Part shown: piece by piece, positions 1-13,083 of the stretch | Layout of the letters: every line of letters starts with the position of its first letter | Position numbering within the stretch: the first letter of the stretch is position 1 | NCBI GenBank assembly: GCA_011800805.1 | Contig: MPNW01001552.1 | Span: 1 to 15,197 of the forward strand | DNA: 15,197 bases | Origin: Hirudo medicinalis | Taxonomy: Eukaryota; Annelida; Clitellata; Hirudinida; Hirudinidae | Direction: 5' to 3' | Translations under genes and position numbers: made by a program | The notes under the pieces: generated by a model | Databases searched by the model: none | Seen by the model: only the letters and a program-made list of their open reading frames with translations | What the model was told of the DNA's origin: nothing

Positions 1-39
1 ATGCTATGAACAAAATTATCATAAAAAATGTATTCCTAC

Positions 40-4175
<4,136 letters not shown>

Positions 4176-4300
4176 CTGTAACATTTATGCGAGGATGCAT
4201 AAATTTTACAACTGATAACTATTTACTGGCATTGCTTATATTCCCTAGGTTCCATGGAAAACTCTTGTATACTCTCAATGATAGTATGATAGTAGTTTGT

Positions 4301-4484
4301 GCGTGCAGGTTGGCCGAATGGGTTACGTTCCTGCATACGGCGGTAATGGCAACAGTCGTAATGTGAAAGTGTTCGAAACCCAGCCTGCACTGCCGCAAGC
4401 GCCCTTGGGAAGGAGCGCTATATAATTGGTTGACAAGAAGCGCCTCTGACGCTATGCATAAGGCGCTATATAAATGAAGTACAA
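4301..4484 (+). mobile_element. tRNA-derived SINE, copy 2
   Basis: This is a nearly full copy of the 2704-2888 element with the same tRNA-like head, including the GTGCAGG/CCTGCAC acceptor pairing and both promoter boxes. The tail has the stem AGCGCC (4439-4444) with GGCGCT (4462-4467), followed by ATATAAATGAAGTA. Part of the 3' flank (from CAATAGTAT) loosely resembles the 5' flank (CAATGATAGTAT), possibly a decayed target-site duplication. It lies just 5' of kringle N-half exon A in the minus-strand sense. Confidence 0.85.
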
Positions 4485-4489
4485 TAGTA

Positions 4490-6100
4490 TACTGTAGTAC
4501 GATATCTAATATTCTTATTCAGCAAATAATCATGCAAATGGTCGTTATTCAATAACTTGCATAATATCGTTCCTCAAGTCCTCTAAGTTGTGCCATAAAT
4601 TAGCTTAACAATTATTGTAAGAATTAAAAACAATAACTTTCAACTTTTACCAGATTTTCCAAAGATGCAGGTAATAACGCAAAATATGAAGAGAAACTTT
4701 AAGAATCGCATGAATATTTTAGCTTTGCTCAAGATAAAAATAAGAAGTGAAACATCGATTATTACTTCGTCAGTCCAAAGCGTCTTTTATAGTTCGCTGC
4801 AAAGCAATGAATTGGTACCTTCCTTGGTACCTTTTATTCGAAGGTTATTTTTACTAACCTTGGATGTCGAACATTCACTAGTATTTGACAGGATTTCTTT
4901 TCGTCTTATTCACTCCTTTTCATCAAATAAGTGATCATTTTAGAAATGTTTACAATTCTTAAGCTACTCTTGAAGAAATGATAATTCATACCGTAATTAT
5001 ATTTAAATTTTATGCTAAAAGCCATTAAATGGTTTTAACTTCTGAGATTGCAGCGCATTTTGTTTCCAAAAGTTTCCGTTTAAAAATAAAAGTCTTTTGT
5101 GAAGAAATAATAGTTTTGGACATGTCAGTGACCTGACTTTTGAACATTTTTAGATGTTACTTTTGTTCGCGGATGACTGTATGAAGTACGTGATGAGGTT
5201 GGATGAGGTGATGCATTCTTACTCGTGATCGAACGATTCGATGATTTTCTGCATATTAATGAACCTAATTAACTAGATATGTATGTAAGGCGGCATGCGG
5301 AGAGAGCAGCAGAGTGGAGAGAGATTTAGAGAGTTGTATGTGGAAAGAGCGCGAAGAAAGAACAATTGAGATATCGAGATTTGTCTTATATTTGATGTTT
5401 TATTCAAGTTTCGATCTTTTATTGTTGAGTTCTTAGTTTTCAATATACTTTTATTTCAATTGTAGTGTTGAATTTCGATCCATTTCGATTAAATAAGATA
5501 GAAACCCGATTAGAGAATTCGAGAACCTGACAGGACAAAGATCGCATTAGGCATTTACAATTGAATAACGCACTACAGATTGTTCTGTAAAGTTCGCAAT
5601 TGTCATTGCTTTGAAAATTCTCGCGAATTCAAACACATTTTATTTTAAGAAATCAATGCTCCCATCATCAATTTCTTAGGAACATACCTCTTTTTAGACT
5701 TAATCGGTATGGGGTTTCGTCTTATCCATTTAACATTTCAAAGACACTATCTTTTTTAAATTTCCAAAAACTTCTTGAGTCATATATATTCAGTCTAAGT
5801 AGATAAAGGCATGATAACAAAGAAAACTATTCAGTTATTTTTATTCTTCTTAGGCAGCATAACTGATTGAAAATTACAATCCTGGACCCAAGTACAGATA
5901 ATCGGATGTTTGCCTCACATATTTGAATTAATATTCAATCAAGTGCGCAAATTTGAAGAATATAACTACCAAACAATTATAATTAAACTTCTTCCAGATT
6001 GGTGTGTTCATATTCACTCGAACTTGCAAGACTTACAATCATTCTCGTCACTAAATAAAATGCACTGACCCATGTTTTTATTCCACACTTATTCATAATT
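4490..6100. other. AT-rich stretch without recognisable genes
   Basis: I see no convincing exon here. The open frame at 4665-4934 (plus) has no domain features and an AT-driven composition. At about 5280-5545 the texture changes (purine-rich GAGAGAGCAGCAGAGTGG, then a T-rich part), which could be an old LTR, but no ends can be fixed. Confidence 0.5.
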
Positions 6101-6114
6101 GTTATTGAATTTGC

Positions 6115-6395
6115 CATTACCATTTTTAAAATTAGACTACTTTAGCATAGTAGTCAGCTATCTTAGATATTTTGCCAATATTCCACCATCCAGGTGTTTT
6201 TATGCGCAGAACAACACAGGTATCAAAACTGATCCTTGGGTGGCATCGCTTAGGTCTCTCTTTCTGAGAACATTCCTCTCATTCCTACATTTTGTCTCCT
6301 GTCTCTCAACCAGTTTGTCAGCCACTGTAATAGTTTGCCTTCAATTCCCAAGCTTTTGTTTTGTACATTTTACAATTTTTGTTCGTGCATTAGGG
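6115..6395 (-). mobile_element. Relic of a CR1-like reverse transcriptase
   Basis: Read on the minus strand in broken frames, the segment shows LGIEGKLLQWLTNWLRDRRQ, then TQGSVLIPVLF, then LDGGILAKYLR. These match the CR1-type order 'GI.gkLL.WI.NWL..R.Q', 'PQGSVLGPvLF', 'INDLD.gI.skisKFADD'. Stops and frame changes are frequent, so it is old and dead. It differs from the L2/CR1-like copy at 833-2123, which makes it a separate family. Confidence 0.6.
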
Positions 6396-6430
6396 TAATG
6401 ACGTTTTGGAACCCCATGTTTCTGTCATAA

Positions 6431-6512
6431 ATGGATGATGATGATGATGGTTATGATGGTGATGATGATGACTATGACGACGACGACGACGACGCTGATG
6501 ATGATGATAAAG
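6431..6512 (+). repeat. GAT/GAC trinucleotide repeat
   Basis: An imperfect (GAT)n run passes into (GAC)n and back. It reads as poly-Asp on the plus strand and poly-Ser on the minus strand. The open frames through it (6431-6706 plus, 6472-6678 minus) look like products of the repeat rather than genes. Confidence 0.85.
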
Positions 6513-6934
6513 CGAAAGCCTTAACAACTCGGCTACCGACAACTTTAACAAGTACTTTGCATCTCATGCAAGCTTCTGCATCACATACAAAACTATTACG
6601 AAATCTGGTTGTCACAAATGTCGTACTAGCAGTTGCCGTGGATGCCATCGTCAGGATAACAAAAATGAAGCTTGTCAATTTTGGAATCGATTATTGCGTC
6701 ACCTGAAATTTGTATTAAAATGAATCAAACTGCTACTCTCAGTAATGTCTACTAGATTGTCACAATGCTGATACCATGAATCCATATTACAATAATGTTT
6801 TTTCTGTTGTTTTTGATTTGAAACTTCTAACTACCCAAAATTAACAGAGTTGTTTAAACAGGGTTGTTTATCAAGAATTATTAGTTTTCGTTCTTTTTTA
6901 AAAATTTATAGTCTGCAAGTCATCATGATATGTA

Positions 6935-7104
6935 AATGTACTTCATTTATATAGCGTCAGAGGCGCTTCTTGTCAACCATTTATATAGCGCTCCTTCCCA
7001 AGGGCGCTTGTGGCAGTGCAGGCTGGGTTTCGAACACGACACATTACGACTGTTGCCTTTACCGCCGTATGCAAGAACGTAACCCATTCGGCCAATCTGC
7101 ACGC
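6935..7104 (-). mobile_element. tRNA-derived SINE, copy 3 (tail deletion)
   Basis: This is an inverted copy of the SINE family. Read on the minus strand it starts GCGTGCAGATTGGCCG, carries the B box GTTCGAAAC and the CCTGCAC acceptor half, and ends in TATATAAATGAAGTA. It lacks about 13 bases between two GCTAT repeats in the tail, which removes the 3' arm of the hairpin seen in copies 1 and 2. The flanks (CATTTGCAT before, CATTTACAT after, minus sense) may be remains of a target-site duplication. Confidence 0.83.
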
Positions 7105-7109
7105 CAATG

Positions 7110-7615
7110 CAAATGCAAATGGTTATCTGGCTAGTATATTGTATAGATTAACTCGATAAATCAATCAAATTAAGTACAATTAAAATGATTACAAATTTAC
7201 TCAAAATTTTACAATTTAATTATTTCACATAAATTAAAATTATAAAATGTAAAATTATTGAAGCATAATTTATTATCTTCGATTTATTTAATACCTTCAA
7301 GATTCTATCATTTCAGATCTTTTTGCATCACATAATAAAAGAAAATGTAGGCCACATTTGGTAGAAATATTATTTGCTTAAGAAACAGTATTTTAAATAA
7401 GGTTCGCTGATGAGATCTCCAAAATACCAGCGGTTTAGAATTTTGCTTATTTGTTAAAATTTATCAAATAATAATAAGTTAATCATTAAAGCATTTTCCC
7501 ATATTATTGAAAGTTTGCACAATTTTAAAAATGAAATCATTTCAAAACTCAAGGTTTGATTTTTCTGAGGGAGAAAATTTCCATAAACAATTAAATTTAA
7601 ATTTTTTTCGGCTCT
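7110..7615. other. AT-rich stretch without recognisable genes
   Basis: This stretch is very AT-rich, with many stops in all frames and short A/T runs. I see no exon, element end or structured repeat. Confidence 0.5.
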
Positions 7616-7619
7616 CATA

Positions 7620-7785
7620 AAGCAGCATGTCGGAATTTATGCAAATAGCAGTGATTTTGGGGTTATCTATTACATTTTTCAAAGTTAAATTTGAAGATAA
7701 ATGTACACACATTTCACATAATTACGAAAGTCAAACCTAGCAAATGTTCCTGCAATTTCGTGCCTAAAGTAACAGAACTAGTAGA
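7620..7785. repeat. Dispersed repeat, copy 1
   Basis: Two blocks match 10221-10404: one around GCAAATAGCAGTGATTTTGG (7640-7660), and one around AAATGTTCCTGCAATTTCG followed by TGCCTAAAGTAACAG. The middle is less alike. The blocks have the same order and orientation in both places. The nature of the repeat is unknown; it has no coding frame. Confidence 0.5.
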
Positions 7786-7799
7786 ATTTAGATCCAGGA

Positions 7800-9320
7800 T
7801 TTGAAATCAAGCCTTCATGCTGCTTGTCAACGCTATGCACATTTCTTTGGTCAGCAATGAATTTTTAGAGCATGAATGCATGAATGGCAAGAATGACAGT
7901 TCAACATCTTAAGAAGGTTGTCGAAAGAATGTTTTTATTTTATTTTCACTTTAGTATGTCAGAGCAATATCATAACAATTTCATAATTTTCTTGAAATTG
8001 TAAAGTTTAACACAATAATGATCGACTTCGAACGTTTTTTTTTGGAATGCACAATCCTTATCTGAAATTATTTTTATTCTCATTTAAGCAATATAAGCAA
8101 AATTGCAATTCGCCTGATCATTTGCGATGAAATTAGTGTTTGCAAAAAACACTCATATTTTATGTATAATTATTAATTTTAAAGTTAATTTTACAATAAA
8201 TATATATTTTATTAATTGTCTATTTATAACTTTTAATTATGTAAGTAAATAGTGGATTATTTTAATGCCTTCTCCATTTTGTCTCATTTATTTTTCATAA
8301 TAAAATAATATACATTTCCATGAAAACATCATCATTACCATTAGTGACTTTTACCTGTTGAAAAGAATAATTAACAAGAATTTCTAAAATAAGAACAACT
8401 ACTAACAATTATCTTATTGCCGCCTTGTTGAGGGAGTTATTAAATAAATTTTTATTTACTGCAGCGAGAGAAATTATGTTTTCGAAGATTTGTATAGACT
8501 ATCTTTTACATAAAAGTTTCACTTTCTGTTTCTCTAATAGTAAATGTAAAAAAAAAACTTTACAAGTGAGTATTTTCTTTATTTAAATAAAAATCTGTCG
8601 AACGATTGACAGGAAAAGCCCTTTCTAAATTGGTGTAATTAATGATTGAGTCATGATTTTAAGATTCAGTACATTCATCAATATCTGAAATATTTTCTAT
8701 TTTCAAAACTTTTTACCAAACATGGTAGAGTCTCATTAAGGTTTTCACGACTTGATATTTGCATTTAATTATGTATTTGAATAATGAATAATTGTTTTCA
8801 ATGTAAGACTGAGGAATTGCGCATCATGTAATACGATCGATTTTAAACATGTTTATTGTAATTGCTGACTTAAACAAAGAAATCAATTGGTCCCTAAGTA
8901 TTTTAACAACACCAATTGATGAAAATGATGAAGTTATGAAAAAGACAGTAATTTTATTTAGTTTATTTAGTTTTTGACCATAGTCAGCCCTACCCGGTGG
9001 TTCGCAGACCCTCTTTCTTCAAGACCTACATTTACAATTCAAAAATTTTTGCGGCCCACGTCTTAAATAAAGTGTCATTAAAGCCGTCGTCATGATATAA
9101 TTATTTATTCATGCTTTTAGTAATTGGAGGTTTAGAGATCCTATTCAGCGTTCATTTTTTATCGACATTTTGTTTTCCTCTACTTTGATTTATTGAAATA
9201 TTGAATACAATATTGCTATAACATGACATGCGTAATTACAAACTTACATATCAAGTCAAATTAGTAAATTTTAATTTCATCAATTTAAAATTGTAACATG
9301 TGGCAATGTTACTTAATATG
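7800..9320. other. AT-rich stretch without recognisable genes
   Basis: I see no convincing coding sequence. A short GC-richer patch at about 8985-9060 (GGTGGTTCGCAGACCC, then TTTTTGCGGCCCACG) is reminiscent of hAT-type transposon ends but has no partner repeat that I can find. Confidence 0.45.
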
Positions 9321-9331
9321 CAGACTGGGCC

Positions 9332-10215
9332 TTATAATTTCTTTGTAGCGGCTTCTGCGGCCTCAGACATCCTGGTCATAGCCTTCGCTCTCTCTCGGCT
9401 CGACAATCCAATCTTCACGAGGAAAGCATAAGTCGACCTGCCGACTACGCCCCTTGCGCCAACCTCGATGGGGAAGAGGTCTGTCCGGAATAATTTCGCT
9501 TCCAGGTCCATCGACAGATCTGCATACTTATCTGCTTTGAGCGTGTTGCTTTATTGAAGCCTGTCCTCCCATTCTGGTACCGTCAGCTCCACCAGAATGA
9601 TGACATCCGTCGACGACGACACGAGCACCAAGTCCGACCTCTTGCCACTTTCTAACAGCATCTGGGGGTAGTGCCTCATCCCTTCTAGGTAAGCTGCGAC
9701 GGTCCAGTAGTTTGCTTCTGCAAGAATGTCTCGCCTGGGTGTTTGACATCTCTTTCTGCAGAGGTGTGCGAAGCCCTCGCTCAAGAAATAAATTTTTCGC
9801 TGCATTGCGATCGTACGCGAGTTTGCTTTGGAGACTGTTGCTTTTGCGGCCTCACGCACTTCTCGAAGGACCTGGTTATGTTGCCATATGTATCGACCAT
9901 TGGCAAGAACATACGCGCAATTGCTGAGCACTTGATGCAGGGTCTCGGTTCCCCTAAAGAGCCCGCATTTGGTGTCTTTCCACTTCCCCACTTCTGCAAG
10001 TTGTCCCTGGAGGGGTTGGTATCGAATGGCTTTCAAGCCTGCGAAATCCAGAAGTCTCGCCCTGGTCAGGGGAAAATTCGCAGGGACGTGTTCTTTGATG
10101 TGGCGGAACAGCGAATCCCCACAGTATCCGAAGAACCGGTGAAAAGTCTCGGAAGGGTTATCAACGAATCTCTCACTGACAAGAGTATGGTATTTATGAG
10201 GGTATTTATAGTTTT
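9332..10215 (-). mobile_element. 3' end of an R2/HERO-like non-LTR retrotransposon (RLE domain)
   Basis: On the minus strand one frame is open from about 10215 to 9332 apart from a single TAA at 9551-9553. It encodes a CCHC-like region (KCGLFRGTETLHQVLSNC) followed by RYIWQHNQVL, then the restriction-like endonuclease core SDLVLVSSS and VELTVPEWEDRL, then the family-type tail RSTYAFLVKIGLSSRERAK and EAAEAATKKL with stop at 9332-9334. This order is known from RLE-encoding non-LTR elements (R2, HERO and NeSL groups). The usual first Cys of the CCHC motif and its His appear replaced (Asp and Gln). The reverse transcriptase part is missing, so the copy is 5'-truncated. Its GC content is well above the surrounding DNA. 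Confidence 0.8.
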
Positions 10216-10220
10216 CAGAA

Positions 10221-10404
10221 AACAGCATTTCTGAATTCAAGCAAATAGCAGCGACTCTGGGGTTAGTGAATGTCAGGAGTTTAATGAATTTAAATAATAA
10301 ATTTTGGAATTTTTGCAACACTCAAGTAATTTACATATTTAAAATGTAATCTCGTAAGACAAACATTCTGAATGTTCCAGCAATTCCTTGCCTAAAGTGT
10401 CAGA
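10221..10404. repeat. Dispersed repeat, copy 2
   Basis: This is the counterpart of 7620-7785, with matching blocks at AAGCAAATAGCAGCGACTCTGG and at TGAATGTTCCAGCAATTCC plus TGCCTAAAGTGTCAG. It begins almost exactly where the RLE retrotransposon coding sequence stops making sense, which suggests the element inserted at or beside this repeat. Confidence 0.5.
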
Positions 10405-10535
10405 TTCGAGTCTATCAGAAGTTGACGATGTTTTGTATCACGACTACGTCAGTCAAGCCGGTGCAAGCACAAATGGTTTGGNTTTTTTGCATTTCTAAAA
10501 TGTTAGTAAAACATTTTCGTAAATTTTGTAAACAG

Positions 10536-12120
10536 CAAAAGTTCAACCTGGCGTTTATATATCGTACGAAAAAAGCATATAGGAATGTTCCTGACGTTAT
10601 TGAACACCTGCATTCATACTTCATGTCTGCACAGAACGAAGAAGATAAAGTCAAGCGACTAAAAGAATTTATCGTTGCGTATGGTTACCATGTAATTTCA
10701 ATAATTCGATTATTTATTAATTCATGTTTTGGAACTACAGTGACATATATGCATATAAAATTTCATAAATTGCTAAAATATTAGCTTGTTGCGTTAACCA
10801 AATCTAAATTGCGGTCAAAATATAACAAAATAACGGAGTTATAAAACAATTTCTGGCATTGAATCTGGACACAAATGATTTCATTTCTATTAATTGTAGC
10901 ATAAGTGATAACAGCCCGGTTATCTGAGAACGATATTAAATTTTAAATATAGCAATGGAGTGTCTTAAAATAGCTTTAAATGTTGGCATAGCATGCAAAG
11001 TGACATATCTAATAGTATATTTTGATATTAATTAAACTTATGAAATGAACATCTTTTCAGAAGTTATCGCTTGCTCGGAAATCAACAGATGACTATCCTC
11101 CAAATTTTACCTGCTTTAGATATTATTGCGAACAATTAATAGGATTTGAATTTGATTTAAATTTCATCCATCTAATTCTATCGGTGAGCTTTCTGTAGTC
11201 ATTTCTTAATTGCAGCACTTAATTTCATTTTGAAAATTTTAAATTTTAGAACAGGACATATTCAGATGATATTCTGATGAACCTAGAAAAAATATATGGT
11301 TTTGAAGTCAAGCCTTACTTGTCAGGAGACAAATACAAAGCTTGTGACATTGTTGTTGAAGTATCAAATCTTTATCTGAAAGATGAGATATCAAGCTCGG
11401 TTGAAAAAATTGAAGAACTCGATTATACAATCGAGAAATACATTTTTTACGACGATTTCGTGAAGAGAATGCAGGTGTTAATTATATTCCACACCGCCTG
11501 CCTCTTATTCCAAGAACACAAGGTGTAATGAAATTTTGACAAACTAGCTGATCTTAAAACGAATTAGTATTTGATGTGATTATAATTTTAGGATGATGGT
11601 GACGCTGCTGCTGAATCCTATCTGTTCAGACAAAGTTATAAGCAGTATTACAGGGAAGCATTTATAAATCGTTCTGAGCGTACCTGTGTGCCATGGATAA
11701 TCAAGATTTTGCTGGAGAAATGGTTAAAAAATATTTGTATTTTTAAAATTAATTGTTAAAGTAATTGAAATGATTATATAAAATGGTTCTATTTGTCATT
11801 ATTGTGAGAATTGTTTTATTGCTCTTTAGTCCATTTACGGTTTTACCGAAGCGTTATGAATATTTGGCCAATGATTTGATCAAGATGCTGAAAGGAGAAG
11901 TGATTGATGAGGTGAGTTATTTAATGCAATAATTTAGCTTCAAATTTCATTTAATATTATTAAATTTAGGTTTTTGATAGAGTGATATTTTGATGGCCAT
12001 TTACAAAACATTTTTATAAGATTATTCTATTATTTATAAGATTTATTCTTCTTTCACATTAACTCTCAAATTCGATTGTAGATGGCTGAAGAAGATCTTC
12101 ATTTTTTGTTAAACAATTAA
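10536..12120 (+). CDS. Unrecognised multi-exon gene, 3' part
   Basis: Six exons can be joined: 10536-10691, 11061-11183, 11250-11522 (or ending 11474), 11592-11722, 11830-11911 and 12082-12120. Donors are GTAATT, GTGAGC, GTGTAA (or GTGTTA), GTTAAA and GTGAGT; all acceptors are AG. Every junction keeps frame: phase 0 throughout, except phase 2 between the fourth and fifth. The last exon ends in TAA (12118-12120), and AATAAA follows at 12198-12203. The joined part gives about 267 residues (251 with the alternative donor). They are mostly helical-looking and rich in Lys, Glu, Tyr and Phe, with FRYYCEQLIGFEFDL, MNLEKIYGFEVK and VLPKRYEYLANDLIKML. I do not recognise a family. The start is missing: upstream sequence at 10398-10475 may be one more exon, but frame choice is unclear and an N lies at 10482. 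It could be a decayed gene. Confidence 0.5.
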
Positions 12121-12197
12121 ATGATTTAACACAATAATATTACTCATTGTTTTGAAATTTAACTCTTAATACGAAATACCTTTCACAACGAAAGTTT

Positions 12198-12203
12198 AAT
12201 AAA
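12198..12203 (+). promoter_or_regulatory. Polyadenylation signal AATAAA
   Basis: A canonical hexamer about 80 bases after the stop of the plus-strand gene, the right place for its 3' end. In DNA this AT-rich the motif also arises by chance. Confidence 0.4.
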
Positions 12204-12307
12204 AGTGACACAATAATCGGATTTCTATTTTAATTAATATTTTAGTAAATTTAACAATTTTTCAATGTTCAAGAACAGCATTTATTCCTCTAATTTTGTT
12301 TAACGAA

Positions 12308-12491
12308 ATTTTACTCAATCAAAATATCTTAAACACAATCATCAAAGCCATAAAAGAAACTAAAACAAAATAACTCATCATCAATATCATTCCTGCATTT
12401 CATTGTTGTGTTGGTTTTATTGAAAATGGCATGTTTCGATCTATTATTGCAATGAAATAAATTTTCAGGATATAATATTCATCGATGGGAA
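12308..12491 (-). repeat. Intronic part of duplicated kringle segment, copy B
   Basis: This is the counterpart of 3240-3427, in the same orientation and located between kringle exon copy B and the end of the plus-strand gene. No kringle C-half exon was found beyond it in the minus direction, so copy B has no visible partner exon. Confidence 0.7.
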
Positions 12492-12499
12492 TTTGCTTG

Positions 12500-12840
12500 C
12501 GATATTCCTCTTGAGATACCATAAATGAGAAACCTTGAGAAATTTGTGTTTAACATAAATGTACTATGCACTCTGTCCTGTTCTTGAGTTTAATGCATTT
12601 TCTCCAAAACAAAAAAACAACGAAAGTTCATCATTATAAAGTTATAAATAATAATTATTAATAATATTTAGATTGTTGTTAAATTACGCCGACAATCCTA
12701 TCTTAAAATTGATTATAGAAATAATCTAACGGACACTGTTTGCTTTATAACAGCTTTCTTTGCTCCCCGCCCTCTGCTCTCTCTCGGAGACCCTGTTCGC
12801 TAAGATGCTATTCTTATGCTTAAATAGCCTGTCTTAATCC
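12500..12840. other. Non-coding stretch between duplicated intron and kringle exon copy B
   Basis: This is AT-rich sequence with one GC-richer patch at about 12750-12800 (CTCCCCGCCCTCTGCTCTCTC). Kringle copy A has LTR-like sequence at the matching place instead, so at least one of the two spacers was changed by insertion. No exon is seen. Confidence 0.45.
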
Positions 12841-12845
12841 TTCAG

Positions 12846-12967
12846 GTTGGAGCATTTGTTGTTGGATCTCCAGGGAAAGCAGGCCTTTCCAGTGTTTGTG
12901 ACGTTTCTCTCTCCGGAATACCCTCCATCATTTGTCAAACATTCTCCATCGAACGCCTCACATATTC
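12846..12967 (-). pseudogene. Kringle N-terminal half exon, copy B (splice donor lost)
   Basis: This is an open 40-codon stretch: ICEAFDGEC, GGYSGERNVT, TGKACFPW, SNNKC. The acceptor (TTACAG) matches that of copy A. At the place of copy A's GTGAGT donor, copy B reads CTGAAG, although the following ATTAAGA is shared with copy A, so the alignment is firm. Reading on meets a stop at 12834-12836. The copy therefore lacks a usable GT donor at the normal position. About nine of 40 residues differ from copy A. It could be a dead duplicate or, less likely, a terminal exon of an alternative transcript ending in NLKD. Confidence 0.6.
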
Positions 12968-13083
12968 CTGTAATATTTATGCATTCAACGTTAACGTTTA
13001 CGTCCGCTGATAATTATCTTCGGATTTTTGTCTTCAAACGACTATTTCCTACATAAATAATGTCTGACAAAATCGGTTCTAAT

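Noticed and set aside
5280..5545. Possible LTR (TGTATGTAAGG to a GACAGGACA-like end)
   Set aside because: The texture is LTR-like, but no target-site duplication, primer-binding site or second copy could be identified.
6431..6706. Acidic plus-strand open frame with a poly-Asp start
   Set aside because: It is generated by the GAT/GAC repeat; the rest has no recognisable domain or splice context.
8985..9070. Possible hAT transposon end (GGTGGTTCGCAGACCC and GCGGCCCACG)
   Set aside because: It only resembles such ends from memory; I found no matching inverted partner and no target-site duplication.
9743..10234. Plus-strand open frame of 163 codons
   Set aside because: It lies opposite the clear endonuclease frame of the RLE retrotransposon and shows no domain features of its own.
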